Assembly: GCA_964429355.1 (NCBI GenBank)
Contig: CAYSCH010000185.1
Span: forward strand, 1 to 17,907
Source of the DNA: JAAYAY01 sp964429355
GTDB taxonomy: Bacteria; Planctomycetota; Planctomycetia; Pirellulales; Thermoguttaceae
Length of the DNA stretch: 17,907 nt
Direction of reading: 5' to 3'
Below, one piece after another: positions 6,966-13,893 of the stretch (the stretch's first letter is position 1; every line of letters begins with the position of its first letter). A program made the translations under genes and the position numbers. The notes beneath the pieces were generated by a model. That model saw only the letters and a program-made list of their open reading frames with translations. It was not told the DNA's origin and made no database searches.

Positions 6966-7958
6966 TCACGAATTCCCAACAACCTTAGGCGGTTTGCCTC
7001 CCCGCAGCACACTCGTCACCAGCCACAGCACAGCCATCCGCACAGCCACTCCGTTGGTCACCTGCTCGAGGATCGCCGACTGTGGGCCGTCCGCCACGTC
7101 AGGCGTAACCTCCACGCCGCGATTGATCGGTCCCGGGGCCAGGATCAGGATGTCTTCCTTGGCTCGAGCCAACCGGTCCCGATTCATCGCATAAAGATGG
7201 GCGTACTCCCGGACCGACGGGAAGGGCCGGTCGTGCTGCCGTTCGAACTGGATTCGCAACAGGTTCAGGACATCCACCCGCGGAATGATGTCGTCCAGGC
7301 TGTAGGAGTATTCGACATCCAGTTCCTTCCAACGGGGAGAGACCAGGGTCGAGGGGCCACACACGATCACGTGGGCTCCAAGTGTCTTCAGCCCCCAGAT
7401 ATTGGAACGTGCGGTTCGGCTGTGGGCGATGTCCCCCACCAGGGCTACGGTAAGCCCCTTGAGGGAACCCCGCCGCTGGCGGATTGTGAGGATATCCAGC
7501 AGTCCCTGAGTGGGATGCTCATGGGGTCCGTCCCCGGCATTGATTACGCAGCAATTCAGATTCTGGGCCAGCAGGTGGGGGGTGCCTGGGGTGCGGTGTC
7601 GCACGACCATGGTGTCGGCCCCCATGGCCTCGATATTCTTCGCCGTATCGATTACCGTCTCCCCCTTGGAGAGGCTGCTCGTCGAGGCCGAAAAATCGAT
7701 CGAATCGGCTCCCAGCCGCCGTGCGGCGAGCGAAAAGCTGGTTCGCGTCCTGGTCGAATTCTCGAAGAACAGGTTGCAGTTCGTGATTCCGTTGAGCACG
7801 GGCACTTTGCGGGTCCCCGCGATCATTGCCGCTTTGAATATCTCGGCTTTGTCGAGAATCGCCGTAATCTCTTCAGCCGTAAGATCTTCAAGCCCGAGCA
7901 GGTGTCGCCGCTTCCAGCATTCAGGAAAGGGCCCCAGTTCGACCACATTGTCGCTCAT
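6966..7958 (-). CDS. pyrB: Aspartate carbamoyltransferase catalytic subunit
   Basis: Transfers the carbamoyl group from carbamoyl phosphate to aspartate, the committed step of pyrimidine synthesis. The protein has 330 residues from ATG 7958, chosen because GAGGTGA lies 8 bases upstream. Codons further up (TTG 8000, ATG 7967) are less well placed. Family motifs are all present: the carbamoyl-phosphate loop 'STRTRTSF' (68-75), 'SLSKGET' with Lys98 (the 80s-loop lysine), 'HRTPGTPH' (121-128), 'HPTQGLLD' (148-155) and the aspartate-domain 'PGPINRG'. No regulatory pyrI gene is in the window. It is the first gene of the pyrB-pyrC unit and diverges from the glycan operon. Because this pyrC is of the Asp-type, a PyrB-PyrC complex as in Aquifex is plausible. 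Confidence 0.96.
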   Translation of the reverse strand: MSDNVVELGPFPECWKRRHLLGLEDLTAEEITAILDKAEIFKAAMIAGTRKVPVLNGITNCNLFFENSTRTRTSFSLAARRLGADSIDFSASTSSLSKGETVIDTAKNIEAMGADTMVVRHRTPGTPHLLAQNLNCCVINAGDGPHEHPTQGLLDILTIRQRRGSLKGLTVALVGDIAHSRTARSNIWGLKTLGAHVIVCGPSTLVSPRWKELDVEYSYSLDDIIPRVDVLNLLRIQFERQHDRPFPSVREYAHLYAMNRDRLARAKEDILILAPGPINRGVEVTPDVADGPQSAILEQVTNGVAVRMAVLWLVTSVLRGGKPPKVVGNS

Positions 7959-8053
7959 CAATTCCATCACCTCATCAGGGGCGGCCACGCCGCCAGCCAA
8001 TTCGAGCTCCTGTCAGGCCGAGTATTCCTGCAGCATAACTGCGCGCTCGGCAG

Positions 8054-8062
8054 ATTCTACCA
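8054..8062 (-). promoter_or_regulatory. Candidate extended -10 promoter for pyrB
   Basis: On the minus strand the sequence reads TGGTAGAAT. This is a TGn extension plus a hexamer matching TATAAT at 5 of 6 positions. A poor -35 candidate (TTGCAG, 8076-8081) lies 16 bases upstream, which is tolerable for an extended -10 promoter. It predicts an mRNA start near 8047 and a leader of about 90 bases before ATG 7958. Confidence 0.35.
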
Positions 8063-8184
8063 CCGCACCGCAAACCTGCAAGCGGTACGCAAGAAACTCG
8101 GTGCAACGTCAGCGAGGCTCGTCAGAAACCGCACTGGACGGACAAGACCGGGACTGCCGGCATTTCGCCTGCCTGCGGTCTGAT

Positions 8185-8213
8185 TTGACCCTGCACTGCG
8201 AGTAACGTAGGGT
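8185..8213 (+). promoter_or_regulatory. Candidate sigma-70 promoter for the 8292-12480 operon
   Basis: TTGACC (8185-8190, 5 of 6 to the -35 consensus), a 17-base spacer, then TAGGGT (8208-8213, 3 of 6 to the -10 consensus). Spacing is ideal but the -10 is weak. The transcript would start near 8220, about 70 bases before the first gene. Confidence 0.3.
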
Positions 8214-8291
8214 TTTCCGGACTGCAGCCACGGCCTGCCCACCGCAAAACCAGTTCATTCGCTATTACCGGGCATCCCTTCTCGCAGGACG

Positions 8292-10115
8292 ATGATGTCA
8301 GCCACCGTTTCGGAACCAGATCTGCGCAGTCCGGCGCACGACGGGCCCTCGGGCATGCTCGCCGGCCCGGGATTGGCCGTGGCGATTGCCGTCGGTACCG
8401 GCCTGCTGCTGCGTGCCGCCAAAGGCTATCGCTCCTTTCCCAGTGTCGACGATTTCATCTATATTCCCCACAGCCGAGCCTGTCTCGATTCGGACCTGTT
8501 TGTCCGCGACACCATGGTTCAGGAACTTCTGGGCCATGTGCCCCTCTGGCCTCTCCTGATTCGCGGCCTCGAGAGCTCCATCGGTTTGAGCCTGGGTCTC
8601 TGGCTTCTGACAATCGTTCTTTCCGTGGCCACCACCTTGGGCATGCTGCGATTGACTCGCAGTCTCGGCGGGAGCGGACTCCTGTTGCCGTTGGCCGCTG
8701 TGACGGTTCTCGGGGGCGGCATGCGCGGCCTGGGACGCGGTACCTTCGAGGGCGCGTTCGGCGACGCCGTCCACATGCAGTGGTTCGCGCTCAGCCTGCT
8801 GCTGTTCGTTTACGATGCCGTCATCCGGCAGCGATACGTCACCGCCGGCGTCTTGTTGGGTTTGACGGCCATCTGTCATCCCGTGGTGGCCGCGCACGGG
8901 GCCCTCGCGGTTGCGTGCAGTGCGCCGTTCTGGGAAAAACGTCGGGTGCGCAAGCTTCTCCAGGTGGCCGCCACGGCTTTCCTGGTGAGCGGCCCTGTCT
9001 CGATCACGATCGTTGTGGGAATGCTGGGCAAGTCGGCGGCAGACACATCTCCCCAGGAGGTAGCCAACCTCTGTTATCTATTCCGACTCCCCCATGAGTA
9101 TGTGATTGGCCGCATTGCTCTGCTCCTCTACTTGGTTTACGTGGCTTTGGGACTGGCCGGCGTGAGCGTATTGGCCGAACGAGCGGAAGACCGTTCCCAG
9201 CGAAGCCGCTGTGGCACGCTCGCGGGTCTCATCCTCGGCCACCTGGTGATCCTGGCTGCAGCCGTGCTGCTCCACGGCGAGATGCTCGGAACCGTCTGGA
9301 ACCTGAGCTCGCTGTTGCCCTTCCAGCTCCATCTCACACGCACGACGCCGCTCCTGCTGGTCCTTTCGGCCTTGGCAGTCACGGTGGCCTTCGAACGAGA
9401 GGTCCTCCCCCCGCGGCAGGACGTACGGGAACTTCGATGGGGACGGCTTGTCTTCTGGTGTCCGGTGATTGGCATCGGCCTGCTCCTGCTCCTGGCTGGA
9501 ACGGATTGGAGCCTGTGGATAGTTGCCCTCGTCTTGCTCGCACTGTTGACCATCGCCGCTCGCGGAAATGCGGGTTGGCACAAGTCGATCGTCGCGATTT
9601 GGTGCCTGGCCGCAGTTGCCGCCCTGGTCTGGCACGGCTGGACGAGCACTCTGGACGCCCCGGTGGCAAGGGATGAACTCGAACTCTACCAGTGGGTGCA
9701 AAGCGACACGCCCGGCGACGCCCTGTTCATTGTCCCGCCGGGCATGGAATCGTTTCGCCACTACGGACTCCGCAGCGTTTACGTCGACTTCAAGTTCTTT
9801 GCAACCGCCGTACCGGCGCTGTTGCCCGAGTGGCGACGACGGCTCGAACTTGTGGCGGCTCCTGATGCGCTCGCATTGTCCGCCAAGGGCATGCCGTCGG
9901 TCCCCGAGTGGGACCGTACCTATGCCAATCGAAACACGCCCCGGCGGATTGCCGAGTTGCTGGCGGAGACGGGGGCCGACTACCTGGTCTGGGATCGTCA
10001 AGGACTGGAGTATCCGCCCTACATGCCGGTGGATCGGCCTGCCGATCCCCGTGTCGGCATCTGCTTTGAAAATGACCGGTTCAGCGTCTATCAACCGAAG
10101 AAGACTATTCCGTGA
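8292..10115 (+). CDS. Multi-span membrane protein, GT-C glycosyltransferase-like
   Basis: A protein of 607 residues with roughly a dozen hydrophobic segments between residues 24 and 447, then a soluble C-terminal domain (about 455-607). The first extramembrane loop has Asp53-Asp54 in 'FPSVDDFIYIPHSRACLDSDLF', the layout of the catalytic acidic residues in GT-C enzymes that use lipid-phosphate sugar donors. The loop 'CYLFRLPHEY' and the tail 'DTPGDALFIVPPGMESFRHYGLRSVYVDFKFF' recall planctomycete and cyanobacterial membrane proteins I remember under a DUF6798-type label. That name is from memory and uncertain. AGGA lies 2 bases before ATG 8292 and 5 before ATG 8295, so 8295 may be the real start. 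Its stop overlaps the CapA-like start (GTGA), and a GT2 polyprenyl-sugar synthase is in the same unit. It probably transfers a sugar on the outer face of the membrane. Confidence 0.75.
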   Translation: MMSATVSEPDLRSPAHDGPSGMLAGPGLAVAIAVGTGLLLRAAKGYRSFPSVDDFIYIPHSRACLDSDLFVRDTMVQELLGHVPLWPLLIRGLESSIGLSLGLWLLTIVLSVATTLGMLRLTRSLGGSGLLLPLAAVTVLGGGMRGLGRGTFEGAFGDAVHMQWFALSLLLFVYDAVIRQRYVTAGVLLGLTAICHPVVAAHGALAVACSAPFWEKRRVRKLLQVAATAFLVSGPVSITIVVGMLGKSAADTSPQEVANLCYLFRLPHEYVIGRIALLLYLVYVALGLAGVSVLAERAEDRSQRSRCGTLAGLILGHLVILAAAVLLHGEMLGTVWNLSSLLPFQLHLTRTTPLLLVLSALAVTVAFEREVLPPRQDVRELRWGRLVFWCPVIGIGLLLLLAGTDWSLWIVALVLLALLTIAARGNAGWHKSIVAIWCLAAVAALVWHGWTSTLDAPVARDELELYQWVQSDTPGDALFIVPPGMESFRHYGLRSVYVDFKFFATAVPALLPEWRRRLELVAAPDALALSAKGMPSVPEWDRTYANRNTPRRIAELLAETGADYLVWDRQGLEYPPYMPVDRPADPRVGICFENDRFSVYQPKKTIP

Positions 10116-11443
10116 CAAGCGATCCTGGTTCAACGACGATTTCCTATGGAATCGGAACGGCACGCACGCTGTCGGTGATCGTGCTGTTGCTGTTGTTCTC
10201 CATGTGGAATCGGACTGTTCAGAAGTTCGACGAAGTGCCGTACAGCACGGAGATCCGGCTGGTTGGATCCCGCATGGTTCCGCAGGCAAGTCCCGACGAG
10301 TTGCCACCGGCGTCGGCCAACGCCAAAGCGATCGCGCGGATCGGCTTCGCCGGCGACATCATGCAGCATCGCGGGCAGAAGGACGACGATTTTTCGGCCT
10401 GCTATCAGGAGATCCGCCCGCTGCTGCGAAGTTTCGACCTGGCCGTCGGCAATCTGGAGTTTCCCGTCGATCCCGAACGTCCTGTGGGGCCGCCTCTCCG
10501 ATCGGGCCAGTTCAACGGCTCCCCCCGGCATGTTGCCGCCCTGGCCGATGCCGGATTCGACGTGTTGTGCACCTCCAACAATCACAGCTTTGATCAGGGG
10601 CTCGAAGGAGTGCTCGCGACGCTCGGCGTCCTCCGGTCCCACGGAATCACCCCGGTGGGCACCGCCGCCGAAACGTCGCTGTGCGGCCCGGTGCTTGTCG
10701 ATTGCCAGGGACTGAGGATTGCCATGGTTGCCTACACGATGCGTCCGAACGTCTATTATCAGGACGGCGTGGCTGTGCCCTGGCCTCGCGATTGGCCGAT
10801 CTGCGAGTTGAACTTTTCCGACTGGTCGGCCGAGTATCGCCAGCAGGGGCAGGCCTTGTTCGAACGCCACGCGGCGGCCGCCGACCGACTGGGGGCCGAT
10901 TTCCTGATTGCCCTGGTTCATTGGGGCGAGGAATGGCATTTCGGACCGACAGACGATCAGCGGCTGGCGGCCCGGGATCTGGTGGATGCCGGCTTCGATC
11001 TGGTCGTCGGCGGCCACAGCCATGTGATCAATCCGCCCGAGATCTATGACGACAAGTTGATCGCCTACTCGCTGGGGAACTTCATCTCGGATTTCAGCCG
11101 TCTGGAGACGCGTCTTGGAGCCGTTCTGGAGGTGACGATTGTGGGCGGCAATGGCAATAGGGCCAAAACAGTCGACTTCCGCTACCACCCGATCCTTACC
11201 GAGCGGGAAGGGCATATCGTACGCCCCATGCACCGCGGCCAGCAGGGTGACGACAGTCGCGCGTGGCAACTTGCCGAGGAAGTGTTCGGTTCGTCCCTGG
11301 CAGGGTCCGCTCCGTGCGCAAACGACTCTGAGGGACCCGCCGATTCCCAGGCCCCAGTTCTCGGTTCTTGCTCTCAGGCCTCTGCCTGGGAACCTCGGCC
11401 GGCTGAATCACTCGCTCATCAACTCACGAGGACAAAAAAATGA
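10112..11443 (+). CDS. CapA-like membrane-anchored metallophosphatase-fold protein
   Basis: A protein of 443 residues from GTG 10112, which overlaps the preceding stop codon by 4 bases (translational coupling). A single membrane segment (about 17-32) should leave the rest outside the cytoplasm. The PGA_cap/CapA domain (about 76-365) has its metal-site signatures in order: G81-D82 in 'GFAGDIMQ', N114 and E116 in 'GNLEFP', N156-N157-H158, H270 in 'VHWGEEW', and H302/H304 in 'GGHSHV'. CapA proteins are tied to poly-gamma-glutamate or capsule anchoring and export. Here no CapB/CapC ligase is present, and the partners are glycosyltransferases, so a role in glycan maturation or attachment is inferred. 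The last 50 residues (about 393-443) are Ser/Ala/Pro-rich, unlike the domain, and run through a palindromic repeat. The stop overlaps the next ATG. Confidence 0.85.
   Translation: MTSDPGSTTISYGIGTARTLSVIVLLLLFSMWNRTVQKFDEVPYSTEIRLVGSRMVPQASPDELPPASANAKAIARIGFAGDIMQHRGQKDDDFSACYQEIRPLLRSFDLAVGNLEFPVDPERPVGPPLRSGQFNGSPRHVAALADAGFDVLCTSNNHSFDQGLEGVLATLGVLRSHGITPVGTAAETSLCGPVLVDCQGLRIAMVAYTMRPNVYYQDGVAVPWPRDWPICELNFSDWSAEYRQQGQALFERHAAAADRLGADFLIALVHWGEEWHFGPTDDQRLAARDLVDAGFDLVVGGHSHVINPPEIYDDKLIAYSLGNFISDFSRLETRLGAVLEVTIVGGNGNRAKTVDFRYHPILTEREGHIVRPMHRGQQGDDSRAWQLAEEVFGSSLAGSAPCANDSEGPADSQAPVLGSCSQASAWEPRPAESLAHQLTRTKK
11344..11392. repeat. 9-bp inverted repeat, REP-like, inside the CapA-like gene's 3' end
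   Basis: TTCCCAGGC (11344-11352) is the exact reverse complement of GCCTGGGAA (11384-11392), with 31 bases between. The right half, 'AGGCCTCTGCCTGGGAAC', strongly resembles a dispersed palindromic repeat I associate with planctomycete intergenic DNA. This is recollection and was not searched. It lies in frame in the coding sequence and encodes about residues 411-427. The inner bases also pair weakly (AGGCC with flanking GGCC). Confidence 0.45.
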
Positions 11444-12480
11444 CGGTCCGCAAGAGTTCCCGCCGTTTGACTCACGACACGATTGTTTCGTTGGTCATTC
11501 CCTGCCACAACGAGGCGGAAGTGCTGCCACTCTTGTTCGAGCGCATCAACAACGTGGCTGTCGTGTGGGACGCTCAGCTCGAAGTGATCCTTGTCGACGA
11601 CGGTTCACGCGATGAAACCTGGCAGGTCATGTGCGGTCTGCACGAGCGGGACCGGCGGTGGAAACTGGTGCAACTCTCGCGCAACTTCGGCCATCAGACG
11701 GCGGTCTGGACGGGACTGAAGCACGTGACGGGCGACCTGGTGGCCGTGCTCGACGCCGATCTCCAGGATCCGCCAGAGGTGCTGCGCGATTTCTTCGACC
11801 GCTGGGAGGCGGGCTACGATGTGGTCTACGCCGTACGGCGCAAACGCAAGGAAGGATGGTTCAAACGCCTGGCCTATTGCAGTTTCTATCGTCTCATGGC
11901 GTCGATGGCCGAAATCAGCGTGCCTTTGGACAGCGGTGATTTCTGCCTGATCGACCGCGACGTGGTGGAGGTCATGCTCCAGTCGGGTGAGACTCGCCCC
12001 TTCGTGCGCGGCATCCGGGCATGGGTCGGGTTTCCGCAGATCGGTGTGGAGTACGAGCGCGACGCCCGCAAGGCGGGCGAGGTGAGCTACACGCTCCCCA
12101 AGCTGTTTGCCCTGGCCCTCGACGGAATCATCAGCTTTTCCACGCGGCCGCTCCGGTTGGCCACCTGGCTGGGACTCTCCGTCTCGGCGGTGGCACTGCT
12201 GGGGTGCGCGTTTACGCTGATTCAGCGGTTCTTTGCCCCTCAGTTCGCGGCCATCGGTCTTGCCCCCGTGCCGGGCTACGCAACGATCGTGATGAGCATT
12301 CTCTTCCTCGGCGGCGTGCAACTGATCTGCCTGGGCATTCTTGGGGAATACGTGGGCCGGATCTACGAGAACGTCAAGAGCCGGCCCCAGTATGTGGTCT
12401 GCCAGACCGTGGGGTTCACGCGAGCCGAAGAGCTGTCCCGATCCGGTTTGTCGTCGCTGGACCCGGTGCTCCTGGTGTGA
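11440..12480 (+). CDS. GtrB/DPM1-like polyprenyl-phosphate glycosyltransferase (GT2)
   Basis: A protein of 346 residues. A GT-A catalytic domain (about 14-225) begins 'VSLVIPCHNEAEVLPLL'. It has D53-D54 in 'VDDGSRDET' (nucleotide binding), the DxD-type D105-A-D107 in 'VLDADLQDPPE' and 'SRNFGHQTA', the set typical of enzymes that move a hexose from UDP- or GDP-sugar to undecaprenyl or dolichyl phosphate. Two C-terminal membrane segments (about 236-262 and 280-300) and the 'LGILGEYVGRIYENVKSRPQYV' ending match the GtrB subgroup. The sugar cannot be told. ATG 11440 overlaps the CapA-like stop (ATGA), and GAGGA lies 7 bases upstream. It would supply the lipid-linked donor for the GT-C-like protein encoded first in the operon. 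Confidence 0.92.
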   Translation: MTVRKSSRRLTHDTIVSLVIPCHNEAEVLPLLFERINNVAVVWDAQLEVILVDDGSRDETWQVMCGLHERDRRWKLVQLSRNFGHQTAVWTGLKHVTGDLVAVLDADLQDPPEVLRDFFDRWEAGYDVVYAVRRKRKEGWFKRLAYCSFYRLMASMAEISVPLDSGDFCLIDRDVVEVMLQSGETRPFVRGIRAWVGFPQIGVEYERDARKAGEVSYTLPKLFALALDGIISFSTRPLRLATWLGLSVSAVALLGCAFTLIQRFFAPQFAAIGLAPVPGYATIVMSILFLGGVQLICLGILGEYVGRIYENVKSRPQYVVCQTVGFTRAEELSRSGLSSLDPVLLV

Positions 12481-12485
12481 GTGCC

Positions 12486-12499
12486 GCCTGCCCGCAGGC
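12486..12499 (+). other. Perfect short palindrome just after the GT2 stop
   Basis: GCCTGC-CC-GCAGGC starts 6 bases after the stop codon of the glycosyltransferase gene. It can form a tight GC stem but has no T-run, so it is not a standard intrinsic terminator. It might protect the operon's mRNA 3' end. Confidence 0.3.
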
Positions 12500-12550
12500 C
12501 CGAGCGAGGGCAAGCAACAACCTCCACGACTCGCACGACTTGTCAGCCGG

Positions 12551-12585
12551 CTTGCGTGGCACGGCCGACATCGGCTGCACGCAAG
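12551..12585. terminator. Hairpin between convergent genes, possible bidirectional terminator
   Basis: The outer arms CTTGCGTG (12551-12558) and CACGCAAG (12578-12585) are perfect complements. An inner stem GCCGA/TCGGC (12564-12568 and 12571-12575) closes on a 2-base loop. It lies 70 bases past the glycan operon and 10 bases past the end of the convergent PAC2 gene. There is no run of T on either strand, so Rho-independent action is doubtful, but position and symmetry suit a shared 3' end. Confidence 0.4.
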
Positions 12586-12595
12586 TATTCAACTT

Positions 12596-13438
12596 TCAGG
12601 TTTCTTCCGCCTCGGTCTTGAGCAGTTCGTTGTCGTATTCGTGTTCGAGGCGGCGGACCTCCTGGGCCAGTTCTTCGTCCTGCTCCACGATGCTCGAGAC
12701 CTGGAGTTCCCACTCGGTGCTCACAAACCGGAGCGCGTCGGAGTCGAGCGAGAGGTGGAGGATTTTTGCCAGGCGGCGGGTGACGGCGGCGATGCAGAGG
12801 GGGTTCGCCCCTTGCAGGTAGCCGGGAATCTCGGCGACCAGCGAGGCCATGGCAATGCCCTCCGTGGCTGCACTGGCCATCAGGTACGTGGTGAACGAAC
12901 CCGGCCCCTCGTAATCGGTCGGTCGCAGACCGAAGGCCTCGAGCTCCGCCAGGCTCTTGGCGTCGGTGCAGCTGACGAACAGTCGCGGTTCCCGCGTGTG
13001 GGGAACGGAACCTCCGAAGGAGCCGACGAACAGGATCCGTTCCACCTTCGCCCGTACGGCCAGTTCAAAAATGCAGCGGCCGAAATCGCGCCAATGAAGA
13101 TTCGGCTCTTTGCCGACAAAGAGAAGCAGGTTGCCGGCCTCGTGGCACCAGAATCGATTCTGGGGCATCCGGATTCTCTGCACGAGGCCGCCCGATACTT
13201 CCGCATGGGGACGAAAGATCGACGCCACTTCCATGGGGCCGGGAAAATTGTAGATGTAGAACGGCTCCGGATCGATGTCGGCAAAGGGACCGGCTCCGAG
13301 CAGATCGACCAGCCGTTCCACGGTGCCCGTCGACACATCGCCACCATCCATCCAGCCGCTGAAGGCCAATACGAGCGTTCCACCGGGAACCGTTGGGAGC
13401 GTATCGATTCGGAGCAAGTTGTCGATCGGTTGGGTCAT
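12596..13438 (-). CDS. PAC2-family protein
   Basis: A protein of 280 residues in the PAC2 family, named for a eukaryotic proteasome assembly chaperone and also found in archaea and some bacteria. Recognisable segments are 'TLVLAFSGWMDGGDVSTGTVERL' near the N-terminus, 'LLLFVGKEPNLHWRDF', 'ILFVGSFGGSVPHTREP', 'YEGPGSFTTYLMASAATEGI' and 'LVAEIPGYLQGANPLCIAAV', which form the alternating beta/alpha Rossmann-like fold of the family. The C-terminal 45 residues are highly charged (Glu/Gln-rich) and likely helical or coiled. No signal peptide is present, so the protein is cytoplasmic. Actinobacterial members occur near Pup-proteasome genes, but none of those is in this window, so a proteasome role is only a possibility. 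No clear ribosome-binding site precedes ATG 13438. The gene is monocistronic and convergent with the glycan operon. Confidence 0.9.
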   Translation of the reverse strand: MTQPIDNLLRIDTLPTVPGGTLVLAFSGWMDGGDVSTGTVERLVDLLGAGPFADIDPEPFYIYNFPGPMEVASIFRPHAEVSGGLVQRIRMPQNRFWCHEAGNLLLFVGKEPNLHWRDFGRCIFELAVRAKVERILFVGSFGGSVPHTREPRLFVSCTDAKSLAELEAFGLRPTDYEGPGSFTTYLMASAATEGIAMASLVAEIPGYLQGANPLCIAAVTRRLAKILHLSLDSDALRFVSTEWELQVSSIVEQDEELAQEVRRLEHEYDNELLKTEAEET

Positions 13439-13488
13439 GGCGCGTGGGATGTGTCACGGAGGCTGATTGGCTATTCTATTCCGAAGGT

Positions 13489-13518
13489 ATTCTATCGATT
13501 CCTGCCCAACTTCGCCAA
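13489..13518 (-). promoter_or_regulatory. Candidate promoter for the PAC2 gene
   Basis: On the minus strand TTGGCG (13513-13518), an 18-base spacer, then TAGAAT (13489-13494, 5 of 6 to the -10 consensus). A second TAGAAT lies 16 bases closer to the gene (13473-13478) without a -35. The leader would be about 45 bases. Confidence 0.3.
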
Positions 13519-13591
13519 CGCTGGTGCGGACCGGGGTCCCGGGGGAAGATGTTTTCGCAGGTTTGGGGCCTTTTCGACACCTATTGCATAG

Positions 13592-13753
13592 GATGGACTC
13601 TTCGGAAAGCATCCCATCGGTGTCGAGTTTCACGGCGCGGGGCTGATCCAGACGTTGTGGTACCAGCGTCTGGCGGCATTCTGCAGGGAGAACGGCCTCG
13701 CAGAAGAGGCCGAGTTGTTTCGGAAGTCATCTGCGGCGATACACGGGGAGTGA
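13592..13753 (+). pseudogene. Possible C-terminal remnant of a lost gene
   Basis: An open frame of 53 codons bounded by TAG (13589-13591) and TGA (13751-13753), with no ATG or GTG in frame. The translation has the composition of a real globular C-terminus: 'HPIGVEFHGAGLIQTLWYQR', then an amphipathic helix 'LAEEAELFRKSSAAIHGE'. The style recalls the last helices of (alpha/alpha)6 glycosidases, but no family is claimed. Either it is debris of a deleted gene or a chance open frame in GC-rich DNA. Confidence 0.3.
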
Positions 13754-13893
13754 GACCGGTGGCGAAAGCACTCGCTGGAGAGGCGGTTAGAGCCTGGGCT
13801 CCAGCAGGCAATTGTTGACCGGCGCCGGTGAGTCGGCCAGAATGGTGTGCAAGTGGTTCACCCGTGGCAACGGCCTTCCTGAGGATCAGCTCC

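Larger units (their letters stand above)
7959..8291. other. Divergent promoter region between pyrB and the glycan operon
   Basis: A 333-base region with genes leaving on both sides. It holds a candidate extended -10 promoter for pyrB (8054-8062) and a candidate promoter for the plus-strand operon (8185-8213). No leader peptide, PyrR-type antiterminator or terminator hairpin with a U-run was recognised in the roughly 90-base pyrB leader. No additional gene is supported. Confidence 0.45.
13439..13893. other. Divergent intergenic region with a coding remnant
   Basis: 455 bases between the PAC2 gene (minus) and the NEW3/CBM9-like gene (plus). The left part holds the candidate PAC2 promoter. The middle holds an open stretch with protein-like composition but no start codon, described separately. 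The right part, 13754-13893, holds the leader of the plus-strand unit. No convincing -35/-10 pair was found there: TTGACC at about 13815 has no correctly spaced -10. Confidence 0.45.

Noticed and set aside
9078..10307. Long minus-strand open frame (409 codons) opposite the GT-C-like gene
   Set aside because: Its composition is Arg/Gln/Pro/His-rich with no fold-like pattern, as expected of the antisense of GC-rich coding DNA. The plus strand encodes a coherent membrane protein with coupled neighbours.
10130..11269. Minus-strand open frame of 379 codons
   Set aside because: It is antisense to the CapA-like gene. No domain and no ribosome-binding site were seen.
10112..11443. Poly-gamma-glutamate capsule operon
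   Set aside because: Only a CapA-fold protein is present. No CapB/PgsB ligase, CapC or PgsE neighbour was found, and both partners are glycosyltransferase-like.
12341..13591. Plus-strand open frame of 416 codons
   Set aside because: It overlaps the end of the GT2 gene in another frame and runs antisense through the whole PAC2 gene. The translation has no recognisable domain.
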